Assembly: GCA_013396915.1 (NCBI GenBank)
Contig: VWZL01002554.1
Span: 575,176 to 639,175, forward strand
DNA: 64,000 nucleotides
From: Stercorarius parasiticus
Taxonomy: Eukaryota > Chordata > Aves > Charadriiformes > Stercorariidae
Direction: 5' to 3'
In this document: positions 12,761-22,500 of the stretch, piece after piece
Position numbering within the stretch: position 1 is the stretch's first letter
Layout: each line of letters starts with the position of its first letter
Translations under genes and position numbers: made by a program
The notes under the pieces: model-generated
What the model was told of the DNA's origin: nothing
Seen by the model: the letters and a program-made list of their open reading frames with translations, nothing else
Databases searched by the model: none

Positions 12761-13370
12761 CCTGTTTGGTATTGTCTGCAGATACACAACGTATAGCTGA
12801 GCAAAAGCTCTGATTGCTAAAGCATCAAAATAACACAGTATGAGCGGAGTGTTTTCGAGCACGCACTCTGCATAGTCCAGTCAAAGTTTCTTCCTGGTGC
12901 AGCCGCACAAATCTCTTGGTAGCAGTAAACTTGCTGCACAGACTTCATTCCTGAACACATGTTCAAAGGTGATAAAATAAATGCAGATGGTTTCCCAAAA
13001 CCTCAGTGGAGCATTTTTTACTGTTACTAAATGGACTGTAAAAAAACTAGGGAAAAAATGGAGAAAATACAGTTTGACACAGGCAGGCAATTTCAGAATA
13101 GCATTCAGTCGTTTGGGAGAAAAGCTAAATAAAATGTGTGTTTATAATGATCTATTGGCAAAACAATATTGACAGAGCATCTGAGCTGCCTAATGGGAAC
13201 AAGTTTTAGAATACTGAAACTAAACTAGCATTGCGAGCTGAATATTCTGCTTAATTATATAACACACATACAAAAAGTTGGATAGGAACTTTGAATTCAT
13301 TGTGCCATGACCAAAGTTGACAATAAAACCATTCCCGGCTACAGTGAAAACAGGATTAGGCCTTAACAAC
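12761..13370. other. Noncoding DNA, no gene recognised
   Basis: No repeat or exon is recognised. The stretch is slightly CpG-richer than its surroundings (CGAGCACGC near 12857). A plus-strand AATAAA at 13322-13327 lacks a GU-rich follow-on and is probably not used. Confidence 0.35.
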
Positions 13371-13376
13371 TTTATT
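13371..13376 (-). terminator. Candidate polyadenylation signal (minus strand)
   Basis: On the minus strand AATAAA occurs here. It is preceded by a U-rich, GUAACAAG-type 3'-UTR-like context and followed by AAGTTGTTAAGG, a weak GU-rich element. It lies about 60 nt beyond the stop of the 102-codon minus frame at 13436-13744, and about 2.8 kb beyond the main NTF3 polyadenylation signal. It could serve a separate noncoding transcript or a rare distal NTF3 3' end; use is unproven. Confidence 0.3.
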
Positions 13377-13435
13377 ACAGGCTTTGTTTACAAACTTGTT
13401 ACAAAATTATACAGCATCTTATGTGTACACAGGAT

Positions 13436-13744
13436 TTACAAGAACGCGTAACTGATGTGTGCGATTGCTCTGCTCTCTGGTTGAGATCTGCAGGTTTTTC
13501 TTCGCTCGCGGCCTGATCCAGCTTCCACTGGAGAAGGTGAGAATTTTTCCATTGACTTTAGTGGAAACTGGATCAGATCCAGAGGGTAACACTTCCGTTC
13601 ATTGTTATACTCGGGTGGGAAAGAGGCAGCCAATCTAATAACCTTACGCACCATGCTTCTTTCTCGTTTAATGTGTTTCAGATGACGGACGTTGCGTTTC
13701 CTCTGATACACTTTTGCTGGACGCTTGTGAAATACTTGTTGCAT
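13436..13744 (-). other. Open frame of unknown status, 102 codons
   Basis: A minus-strand frame with a true ATG (13744-13742) and a TAA stop encodes 102 residues. The N-terminal half is very basic (QRKRNVRHLKHIKRERS). The middle overlaps an old palindromic repeat at 13509-13582, which supplies the SPSPVEAGSG part. No domain, signal peptide or membrane segment is visible and I recognise no family. The frame is followed by a plausible polyadenylation signal at 13376-13371, so it could sit in a terminal exon of a noncoding transcript. Repeat content argues against a conserved protein. Chance is the simplest explanation. Confidence 0.15.
13509..13582. repeat. Palindromic repeat with CCATTGACTT core
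   Basis: GGCCTGATCCAGCTTCCACT on the left pairs with AGTGGAAACTGGATCAGATCC on the right (given here by ends only: CTGATCCAG and CTGGATCAG). The core is TTTTTCCATTGACTTTAGTGG. The design, GGCCTGATCC arms around a TTGACTTCAATGGG-like centre, is that of short palindromic repeats I recall from reptile and bird genomes. Confidence 0.6.
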
Positions 13745-13889
13745 TGGTAAAGTTAAGAGTCAAAGACCAGTTACTGTTACTGGATTTGCAGTGGAAAATG
13801 ACAAATTGTTTTCTTGGAACCTATTAAGAATGAACATCCCTTGATTTTCAGTGAGCAGAAATAAAGACATTAGGATTGACTCTGATGTT

Positions 13890-13980
13890 GTTTACATTGC
13901 TATAAATCTACATTTTCTCTCCCATCTTCAATAGAATTTCTCTGGATTTACAACGATGTAAATTGGCAAAGCATCCAGCC
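13890..13980. repeat. Palindromic repeat with GTAAAT arms
   Basis: TTTACATTGCTATAAATCT on the left and TCTGGATTTACAACGATGTAA on the right (by ends: ATAAATC and GATTTAC) flank a TCTTCAATAGAATTTC core. It matches the general form of an amniote palindromic repeat with arms of the type TTACACCAGTGTAAAT. It is strongly diverged. Confidence 0.5.
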
Positions 13981-16149
13981 TGTAGGAACAAACTGGTTTC
14001 CAATTAATGGGATATAGGGTCTGTAAGCAACAGTGACTAACCAAGCTCAGTTACTTTTCTTACTTCCTCTTCTCATATGGAGATAGACCTATCTGGCATA
14101 CTGAAGCATGGAGATCTCTAAAGTTCATGATCCATGACAATATAGGCTCTCAATTACTCACAGCATCTGAAAATGGTCTTTATTTGGGGAAATCAAGGGT
14201 TTAAAATTAGGCTTTTAACTTGCAAAAAATTTCAGTGGGGCAGGACTCTGAAAAACATGTTTCTCCCTCCAAGCATAAAAATTTAGTTGAAACTTAAACT
14301 TTCCTACTAGTAAATCTTGCAAAAGCTCTGTAGAGGATATATTTTTTTTTTAATGTTTGCCAAAGGAGGAGAACACTGGAAAAATCCTATTCAGATCTAT
14401 CAGATACCGAGTTCCTTGTTATAGTACGTCCTCTCTTTCCTTTTAATGATTGCCTTGGAATTCAACCTCTGAAGTTATTATTTCTTGAAGCAAAGTTAGG
14501 ATTTAGTACTGTGAGGTGATGATATTTCCTGTGAGGCAAATACCCTGGCCTCATGTTGAAAATTGAGATGGTTCTCAAAACCTTTGTTTATGGCCTCCCC
14601 TGCAGAATTATACCTGTATGCTCCAACCTGGCTTTCAGAGGCACTGCTGTTGCAGTGCTTGGCCTCATGAGCGACCTGTCCGGTTCTCCAGTGGTTTTAT
14701 GGTGTGTAACACTCTCTGTAAGGGATTAGGGGAGACCACACAATCTGCTGACCTGCTGCAGATTTGAAGTTGGTTCTGCAGTAGTGAAAGCTGTATGAAC
14801 AAAGGCATCCTGCAACCTGGTTTTGAGTGCTCTGATCTCATTTTCATGTGTGATGCTGAACACCCTACAACAGTGAAAGCCCTAGTGTAAAAACCTAATA
14901 CCACTACAGCTGTAATGCTTTCTGAACGGCTGGCATTTTTCAGCCCTGACTGGGTGTTAAGATTTAGCTAGACACAGATAACATATGCAGTCCAATCTTA
15001 ATTCTACTGATAGCCATGACAAGACTCTCATTTACTTTTATGGGAGCGGGATCCCATCCAGGGATCTCAATGCTAATGAATAATAGACCATCTCTTCAAG
15101 TAGTGTAATTATTACTGTCCCCAGTGGAGCTACATGGCAATACAAAGAAGAGTTTGAGGTATATATGTGCTACTACATTTACCTGTCCTAAGTAACAACT
15201 CACCTGTATAATTGAAGAACTTCGTTATAACTGAGGACTACTTGTATTTTAGTCACCATACTGCTCAAAAAGATCTATTATTTCACATTCCTGTGAAAGG
15301 TACCAGATTTTCTACATATTTTTCCCTCTGTGAAAAATGGAGACTGGATTGCTGAGGAGAACTGCTTCGTGCGGGTGTGTGGCTTTGATATCCATGCCAG
15401 GATATCATATCTTTCTTTACTAAAATTTGCAAGACAAGGGCTCTTTTAAGGTTATGACACCACCAGCTTTGTTTCTAATGTAAAAACTCAGAGAGAGAGG
15501 AATGATCCAATAATGCAAGCAGAAGATAATTGATTCAGATGAGGAGGAAGAGGCTGATCACAACAAATAGTGAATTCTGAAGAAATCATCTTTTATGTAT
15601 TATATTAATGATCCATTTAGATTGGTTCCTGGCTTCAGTAAGCTTCCGCTGCAAATATTTTACATTTTTTTCATATTTTTTCTATGATGAACTGGCAGCA
15701 CTAGAAACAGTTGCAAGACAAATGTGTTTCAAAACATAAATGAAAGTTGCTGGATTATTAGCAACCATTCTGAAATGCTAACAGAGGGAAAATGGTCATT
15801 TCACTGACAAAACTGGCATAATACACAGAAATGGCTGCTTGATGCCTGTAATGTTGACATAATCTTCAGGCTACACACATATTTTGGTCCATTTTTGTTT
15901 TGGTGTTGAAGAGTCAATACTGCATCCAATTAAATGTGAATGTATAGAGCAGGGAACATAAATATGTACACAACTCTTGACATTGATCTGATTTTTAACA
16001 AGTTTACTAAATGTCAGTCACTGGCTTGACAATACTGAATGAAAAATACTGATTTTACACAGATTTTACAGTAAGGTTACGGTATGCTGCCGACAAGCAG
16101 TGTCACAAACATAGTCTAAAAAAACCCGGAGTTGCCCACAGCAGAGGCA
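13981..16149. other. Noncoding DNA between repeat cluster and NTF3 3' end
   Basis: No exon is recognised. A diverged fragment near 15010-15060 (CTCATTTACTTTTATGGGAGCGGGAT) resembles one half of the CAATGGGAGCAGGATC repeat class. The frame at 14665-14904 (minus) has no known similarity. Confidence 0.4.
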
Positions 16150-16166
16150 CACACCCTTTGCTCTTG

Positions 16167-16172
16167 TTTATT
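16167..16172 (-). terminator. NTF3: NTF3 polyadenylation signal
   Basis: AATAAA reads on the minus strand from 16172 to 16167, about 145 nt after the NTF3 stop codon. Within the next 35 nt on the same strand lies GGGTGTGTGCCTCTGCTGTG, a GU-rich element of the sort bound by CstF. Hexamer, spacing and GU element together make this the most likely NTF3 cleavage site. Confidence 0.7.
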
Positions 16173-16211
16173 GAGAGAGAAAGCTTATATACTGTAGATT
16201 TGCTGAAGTTT

Positions 16212-16220
16212 AATAAATAA
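16212..16220 (-). promoter_or_regulatory. NTF3: AU-rich element in NTF3 3' UTR
   Basis: The minus strand reads TTATTTATT, matching the UUAUUUA(U/A)(U/A) nonamer that recruits mRNA-decay factors in many growth-factor and cytokine transcripts. It sits about 100 nt after the stop and upstream of the polyadenylation signal, so it would be within the message. A single copy in an AT-rich UTR may also be chance. Confidence 0.4.
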
Positions 16221-16317
16221 GGTCAACTTATAATATATAAAACAATATAAACATTTATATGCTACATGCATATCATATAATTTAAAGTAATAATTTATAT
16301 AGCAAAGAGATGCAGAT

Positions 16318-17091
16318 TTATGTTCTTCCTATTTTCCTTGACAGCGCACACACACAGGAGGTGTCTATTCTTATCCATCTCCAGCCTACCAGTTTATTGT
16401 TTTCTGAAGTCAGTGCTCTAACGTATGTTTGGGATGTCTTGCATTGGGAGTTCCAGTGCTTGTCATCAATGCCGCGGCAACCATTTTTTACAGGCTTGGC
16501 TTCTTTACACCTTGTTTCATAAAAGTATTGCTTAACTGGAGAGTTGCCTGTTTTAATTTCTCCCAGAACAGTTACCTGGTGTCCTCTAATGTCGATCGCA
16601 GACGATTTGTCCGTGACCCATAAACTTTCACTGTCACAAACAGAATATTCCCCTCGGTGACTCTTGTGCTCCGCGTACCTTTTCCGCCGGGAGGTTCTGT
16701 TCACCACCACTGAATTTCCAATATAATCCTCCATGAGGTATAGTGGCGGTGGTTCCAGTGGTGTGTTGTCACTCAAGAGGACTCGGGGTGAGTTGTAGCG
16801 TCTCTGCTGCCTTAAGAGGTCTGTATCCATTGAGATAACTGGCTGGAAGTCCGATTTCACATTTTCGTCTCCATTCGTGTCTTGCTGAGTGTCTGCTTTC
16901 TGCACTGTGTTTTGATAGTTTTCCTTAATATCTACCATCTGCTTAGAAAGCTTGTTTTTCAAAATGTCTGCCTGAATGAGTTTAATAATAAGAGAATTTA
17001 TTGAATCTTCTGGCAAACTCCTTTGATCCATGTTGGTAGACTGGATGCCACGAAGATAAGCGAGAAATATCACATAAAACAAGATGGACAT
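16318..17091 (-). CDS. NTF3: Neurotrophin-3 precursor, complete main coding exon
   Basis: This encodes the 257-residue precursor of neurotrophin-3, a secreted NGF-family growth factor that acts as a dimer. It signals mainly through TrkC and also binds p75NTR, supporting proprioceptive and other neurons. Residues 1-18 form a hydrophobic signal peptide ([18 protein letters not shown]). Residues 19-138 are the prodomain, with an N-glycosylation sequon NRTS at 131 and a furin site RRKR at 135-138. The mature 119-residue factor starts [11 protein letters not shown] and has all six cystine-knot cysteines, at precursor positions 152, 195, 205, 217, 246 and 248. Length equals the family norm and there is no frameshift. 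I chose the ATG at 17091 because it precedes the signal peptide; a longer isoform can begin in an upstream exon. Identification is very secure. Confidence 0.98.
   Translation of the reverse strand: MSILFYVIFLAYLRGIQSTNMDQRSLPEDSINSLIIKLIQADILKNKLSKQMVDIKENYQNTVQKADTQQDTNGDENVKSDFQPVISMDTDLLRQQRRYNSPRVLLSDNTPLEPPPLYLMEDYIGNSVVVNRTSRRKRYAEHKSHRGEYSVCDSESLWVTDKSSAIDIRGHQVTVLGEIKTGNSPVKQYFYETRCKEAKPVKNGCRGIDDKHWNSQCKTSQTYVRALTSENNKLVGWRWIRIDTSCVCALSRKIGRT
16321..16677 (-). other. NTF3: Mature NT-3 peptide, 119 residues
   Basis: The segment begins with TAC (Tyr) directly after the RRKR cleavage site encoded at 16689-16678 and runs to the C-terminal KIGRT. Cysteines at mature positions 14, 57, 67, 79, 108 and 110 fit the neurotrophin cystine knot (14-79, 57-108 and 67-110 in the family). 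The Trp-rich [14 protein letters not shown] ending is typical. From memory it differs from the human mature protein at about one position (Lys for Arg at 61), as expected for this highly conserved domain. Confidence 0.95.
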
Positions 17092-17112
17092 CACCTTGTT
17101 CACCTGTAAGAT
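17092..17112 (-). other. NTF3: In-frame 5' part of the NTF3 exon
   Basis: Seven codons between the splice acceptor and the canonical ATG read ILQVNKV, in frame with the precursor. Human NT-3 isoform 1 has the same residues directly after its exon-1-encoded MVTFAT start, so this stretch is likely coding in the long isoform and 5' UTR in the short one. Confidence 0.75.
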
Positions 17113-17135
17113 CTGCAAAGGAAGAGAAAGTCAAC
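17113..17135 (-). other. NTF3: Splice acceptor of the NTF3 coding exon
   Basis: On the minus strand a pyrimidine tract TTTCTCTTCCTTTGCAG ends at 17113 and the exon begins ATCTTACAG at 17112. An in-frame TGA at 17133-17131 closes the frame upstream, so the frame cannot continue without splicing. Position and phase match the known exon boundary before ILQVNKV. Confidence 0.85.
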
Positions 17136-17375
17136 ATAAAAACAATTAAATAGGGAATTTTACTAGAGTCTGTGAATATGAAAACTTGGATTTGTTTTTA
17201 TAACATGTGTACTTTATAGATAGAGGTAGGCTGTGTGCTTATTTGAAGATAGTATTTTGTTATACTTTATAATGAGTGCAACTGTTTTCTCATTATTTTT
17301 TTTCAGTGTTTCATCTATATTTCATGCACTTTTCAGGATGACCTTACTTTTCCTCTTTCCATGCACATCACAAAG
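17136..17375. other. Sequence just upstream of the NTF3 coding exon
   Basis: In the spliced isoform this is the 3' end of an intron. TATAAA-like words occur on the minus strand (near 17197-17204 and 17264-17271) and could fit a proximal promoter for a message starting close to this exon, but they are unremarkable in AT-rich DNA. Confidence 0.35.
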
Positions 17376-17738
17376 CCACAGAATCACAGAATGATAGGGG
17401 TTGGAAAGGACCTCTGGAGATCATCTAGTCCAACCCCCCTGCCAGAGCAGGGTCACCTACAGCAGGTTGCACAGGAACGTGTCCAGGCAGGTTCCGAGTG
17501 TCTCCAGAGACGGAGACTCCACCACCTCTCTGGGCAGCCTGTTCCAGTGCTCTGCCATCCTCAAAGGAAAGAAGTTCCTCCTCATATTTAGATGGAACTT
17601 CCTACGTTCAAGTTTGTGCCCATTACCTCTTGTCCTGTCACTGGGCACCACTGAAAAAATACTGGCCCCATCCTCCTGAAACTCACCCTTTAAGTATTTA
17701 TAAGCATTGATAAGATTCCTTCTCAGTCTATATACCAC
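17376..17738 (-). mobile_element. CR1 LINE fragment, 5'-truncated
   Basis: A chicken-repeat-1 non-LTR retrotransposon tail inserted on the minus strand. Its 3' end lies at 17376-17395, with the typical ATTCTGTGATTCTGTG-type repeats. The minus frame at 17738-17457 encodes the last 93 residues of the CR1 reverse-transcriptase ORF, with the hallmarks [34 protein letters not shown] and a CNLL end. It is about 360 bp long and the 5' region is missing, as for nearly all CR1 copies. It sits 264 bp upstream of the NTF3 coding exon. Confidence 0.93.
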
Positions 17739-18938
17739 TACCTCAGCATAGCCAGTTAGGTCCTTTCTCTACAGAGGTAGCTATTGGGATGGTATGTCCA
17801 GGTCTTGGCAGTGGAGAGGCCAAGTTACTTTCACAGTCTATTCTACAGCATGGTTTAGTTTCAAAATTGCCAGACTATGCAGAGTAGCAGACTATCTAAT
17901 GGTGTAAAATGAACAAGTTCTGACTTTGGTAAGTGTTGTCAAGTTTTGTGTGTTAAGATCTCTTGGATCCATCGAATTCTTATTCATCAAATGGTTTGTG
18001 TTTAACTTAACCCTAAGAGCATCATCATCATACACTGGCAAATAAATACCATATTTCAATAGCTCTTTCTTTCTCTTTTCTCTCTCCAGTGTTGTAAGCG
18101 AAAGTATTCTTGAGGGAAAAGGATGCAGTCAAGCACCAAAGTGCGGTTTCTTATATTTTGAACTTCAGAAAGCAGTGGTTAGGCTTCTGTAATAAAAGCA
18201 GAAAATTCAAATGGATCCACAGACTGTTTTGTACTGGTTGGTTGGTGGGTTGCTGCCCATTCGTTTTTTTGTTGCTTTTAATGAAGTTCCTTCATTACAT
18301 TTGTAGAAAGTGTAACAAAACTGACAGTTCAAGGAATTTCCCCCCCCCCCAAAAAAAAAAAAAAAAAGAAGGATCTTGTTCAAAAAGATCAAAAGGAACC
18401 CAAGATCAAGATTTTGAAAACTGGACCTAAGTGTGCTTTGTCTCTGTACTGTACTTTGCCATGCACTGCTCTATATGAATTCCTGTAGTGTCCTTCTAGT
18501 TTTAGCTTCTGAGCATCTTCTAGATGGTCATTTGTCATTTCTTTTATTTCTTTTTAAATCTTTCTGTCATTCTGTTTGTGTAGTTGAGAACTGTGCGCAT
18601 CCGTCTAAAGAGGTGTTTTTTTCCTTGTGGATACCAGTATATTTTGTATTTGCACTTATATTTAAATTATATTATATTTAAATTAAATTAATTTTCAATG
18701 TAAAACACTAAATCACGGAAGGAAACCATTCACTTCAAAGCACACCTATTTTATAAAATTGTTGCACAAGTAGTGGATTGAAGGAAAAAATATTGAACTC
18801 ATGTTAGAGCACTCTTATACCATGTGATAAGTCCTGGCTGTAGTACTGCTTCAAGTGACTCAGAACAGTCTTGCACTTGATTCTCCTGCACTGAAAACAT
18901 GTCCACCATCTGTCAGACTGCTAGCACTCTGGGATGAA
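17739..18938. other. Noncoding DNA between two CR1 copies
   Basis: No gene is seen. A homopolymer junction of C11 (18340-18350) directly followed by A17 (18351-18367) is present; such tracts are prone to length error. A TA/AT-rich stretch occurs near 18660-18700. Confidence 0.5.
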
Positions 18939-19535
18939 GTCACAGAGTCACAGAACACGGAACAGATGGAGTTGGAAGGATCCTCAGGAGACCATCTAGT
19001 CCAATCTCACTGCTCAAAGCAGGGTCAGCTAGAGCAGCTTGCACAGGGCTGTGCCCAGTCAGGTTTTGAATACCTCCATGGATGGAGACTCCACAACCCC
19101 TCTAGACAACCTGTTCCAGTGTTTGACCACTGTCACAGTAAAAAATAAATAAATAAAAATCTCATGTTTTGGTAGTATTTCCTATATCTCAGTTTGTGAC
19201 CATTGCCTCTTGTCTTTTCATGGGATGCCCCTGAGAAGACCCTGGCTCCATCCTTTTACTCCCTCCAATCAGGTATTTCTACACTTCGATAAGATCTCCC
19301 TGAGAGTTGTCTTCTCCAGGCTGAACAGCCCCAGCTCTCTCAGCCTATCCTCATATGACAGATGCCCTAGTCCCTTAATCATCTTCATGGACTCACTCCT
19401 CTATGTCTGTGTCTCTCCTGTACTGGGGAGCCAGAACTGGACACAGCACTCCAGATTTGGCCTCACCAGTGCTGAGTTGAGAGGAAGGATCCCCTCCCTC
19501 AACCTGCTGGTGACACTCTGGGTAGCCTGTGTTTT
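18939..19535 (-). mobile_element. CR1 LINE fragment, older copy
   Basis: A second minus-strand CR1 tail of about 600 bp. The 3' end with CACAGAGTCACAGAA lies near 18941-18955. Further in are the standard CR1 phrases CATCTAGTCCAAT, CTGTTCCAGTG, TTGTCTTCTCCAGGCTGAAC and CACTCCAGATTTGGCCTCACC. Frames are interrupted and it is more diverged than the copies at 51.0 and 56.9 kb. It includes an internal AAAT expansion. Its 5' limit is approximate. Confidence 0.9.
19139..19161. repeat. (AAAT)n microsatellite inside CR1
   Basis: An AAAT-rich tract interrupts the CR1 copy where other copies read CACAGTAAAGAAGTT. The microsatellite probably grew from that A-rich CR1 segment after insertion. Confidence 0.65.
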
Positions 19536-22500
19536 TCCCAGAAGACATTTCAGAAATGTCAGACCTCTTGAACAGAAAATTTTCCACTTCAAAAAATCAC
19601 CATTTTCTGTTTAAAAAGGCAAACGATTTTCTGTTTAAGAAAGCATAGTAAAAAAGAAAACAGTTTACTGGAGAATCCTCTATCCACTCTAAGTAAAACT
19701 CCTTTAGCAACAGTGAGTCCCCACTTCATAGTTTGGAACTGCAGCAAAATCAGAGCTACACTCTGTGGATGTGTGATCTGTCCTTTTATGGACAAGAAAT
19801 GTGTTTTCTCCATTCTCAGTTTGTCACAGTATGAGTTCACCTAAATCTAGACTGTTGCTTGCAGCAATGTTATGCTTTGGAAAAAAAAAAAAATCTAAGA
19901 TTTTCGGTTACCATACAATTACTGTCATACCTAAATAAATACTAACTTAATGTAGATGGATCTCAGAGCCCAGACCGTGCTGTATAAAAAAATCTCTTCC
20001 TGTGCAATTTGGTCTTCCCTCAGTAAATTGTTTGGTTTTAAAAACAGTAAAAATATTATAAAACAGATGTCATTCAGCAGATTTCTCACAGCACTCAGAA
20101 GAGCTAACCCACATGCAGTATGACACTCAAGTCCATAGGATGGTGAGCAAAGCTCTGACAACGCTCAGCTCAAGAGCTGAAAGCATTATTCGTGCCAACA
20201 TGCAGATGCATGTAATCACTGGTCTGCTTAGTTTCAAAACTAAGTGGCACTAGCAAAATACGCAAGTTGGAGCAGGTGATGAGGTGGGAAAAGTAAGACT
20301 GGAGTTCCTGCAGACTCTCTTTAATGTCATCCTGCATACAGAAAGGAAGGGCTAGGGGCCTCAGAATTAGAGCAGTTCGAATAAGCTATTTTTCTTGTCC
20401 ATGGAGGAACCCCGTTAATGGAAAAAAATGTTTAAAAGTATTTTTCTGAACCTAAAGTAAAATGTTCTTGTGGATTTGGTGGGAGGGGTGTTAAACTAAA
20501 CTGAAATTTGACTTTTAGTTTGATTTGTGCATGGCAAATTATTTGCTGCAAAAGCAAAAATGTTTCGGAACCAGTCTTTACATTTTTCTGAAATGTTTCA
20601 GGGTGCAAAATTTGGAAAGAAAATGCAAACACCTGTTGAGATTACAGTTTTCAGGGAGTTCTTCCAAGACATTTTACCTAGGACATTCATAACTGGCATG
20701 TTCAGAAATTCCAGTTCACGGCTCGAAATTGCCAGGCTGTCCATGAAGTCTAGCACATCAGAATATGCCTAAGGCACTATTCTAGCTAGGAGAAATGGAC
20801 GTTACTGGGAAACTGCAACTGGTTTATGGCCTCAGCTCTATTTTGAGTATAAGACATCTTAAAAGTGTATTGGCTTGTACAGCTGGGCAATATTGCTTTT
20901 GATAAATGGCTCTTTGTCCAAAATGGAACTTTGTGCCTGTATAAATTGAAGATGATTTGCAATTTGTACCTTTTTTTGTGTGTTGTTATATTGATAAAAA
21001 GGAGAGGAAAATGTAAAACATTAAAATGTTTATGTTTTCCTATTTTCAAAGCAAATCATTCTGGTGTTTCTGGACATGCTTCAAAAGTTGCACAATGCAA
21101 TGCACAAAACAGAAATAGTGCTTACTCAGCATAGCTCAGTGAGTAAGTTATCTATAGAGGAGACCGGCATTCAGAGGCAAGATTTCAACAGAGGCATCCT
21201 GTCTAAGACTGACTTAACTTCCAGGCTCCTGGGGCACAGGCTTGTATGGACCTTAGCACAAGTAGCAATAGCTCCTTCTTCAGCCTGTTGGACAATGGTA
21301 TAAAAATCCCCCAATAATTTAGTTCTTCACGTGAATTTTTCTGTTCTCTCATTAAAAATTCTTAAAATTAAAATTATTCATTTCAGGTAGACATATTTTG
21401 TTCAAGACAAAATTTTTCTAGTTAGTGGATGATTGTGAGATATTTTTCTTGTTCTTCAAGGTTCTTTTTGAAATTTTCCGCATGTAAATCCCTGAAAAGT
21501 TCCTTTTAGCTGTCTTTGTGGACTGTTTGCAGTGAAGTAAGTGGGATGAATGGTCCTAGAAAGGGACACAGTACTATTTACACTCCTACAGGAAGTACAG
21601 ACTAGATTACTATATCTGGGGCCTGAGTCTGGGTCCAAAATAGTCATGGGCAAGCATTTCCATGGTGACCTCAGAATAAGAGCACAGCCCAGCAGCATGC
21701 TCCTTAGTCCAGTATCAGCTGAAGTAATGTTATTAGGTGCAAACAGAGAAGACCGTAATTGGTGACTGCTTCTACTTCATTCCTACCTGATATCTGATCG
21801 TGCTAGAGTATTAACCCTGGTACCTGAGCTCAGTTTCTGTTTCCACAGGCTGTCAGGTCAGCTGTGACATACAGCCTAGTCATCATTAAGGTGTATGACG
21901 GCATATGACTTAAATGGATGTTCAGTATATATTGGATATAACGACACATCCATTTGAACCAGCATAATCATCTTACTGTGCAGTACCTACTACATACCTC
22001 TCCTAGAAGGAGTTCTCCTAGATTGCAGAACAGTTTAGATAGTGTGAATCCAGACTTGATCCATCAATTCTCTGGATTCACATCAAAAGGTATCCCTTGT
22101 TGACCTGTCAGTTTATGGCGAACTCATCATTTGACTGGGGGCTCAGTAGTGGCCGGACATAATGGTAGACTGCTCGTCTCATTTTGTGCCTGTGCCACAA
22201 AGAGAGCAGGCAAGCTACCGAGGGTGGACATTTGCAACCTGGCCTGGTCTTGCTGCTGCGATATCCACCCTGTTTCCTATCTTTCTCCTCCTGTATCACC
22301 CAATTCCTTTTCTATTCCGTATCTTGGGAGTTCAGCAAGGGCTGATGACATATTATGGAAAACTGTCTTTCCTGAGCCCCTGAGAAGCTTTGGACCAGCT
22401 CTGCTATTGTGCTGTGCTATACTGTGAGCCCTTCTAGATGTCGGAACGTACCTTTGATGGTTTGAACTCTTGCTAGAGGTAATTAAAAAAGGGATGGTGA

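Larger units (their letters stand above)
16150..16317 (-). other. NTF3: NTF3 3' untranslated region (proximal end)
   Basis: The sequence following the NTF3 stop on the minus strand is AT-rich and noncoding. It contains an AU-rich nonamer and ends near an AATAAA with a GU-rich downstream element. If that signal is used, the UTR would be about 160-170 nt, a compact length consistent with a short neurotrophin-3 message. The cleavage point itself is estimated, not seen. Confidence 0.6.

Noticed and set aside
1..16149. Search for convergent ANO2 exons downstream of NTF3
   Set aside because: Mammalian synteny predicts ANO2 on this side, but no frame resembled an anoctamin segment. Its 3' end is probably outside the window.
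17196..17271. TATAAA-like words upstream of the NTF3 coding exon
   Set aside because: Such words are frequent in this AT-rich DNA. No initiator or CpG context supports a promoter call.
17457..17738. 93-codon minus-strand frame as a host gene
   Set aside because: It is the CR1 reverse-transcriptase C terminus.
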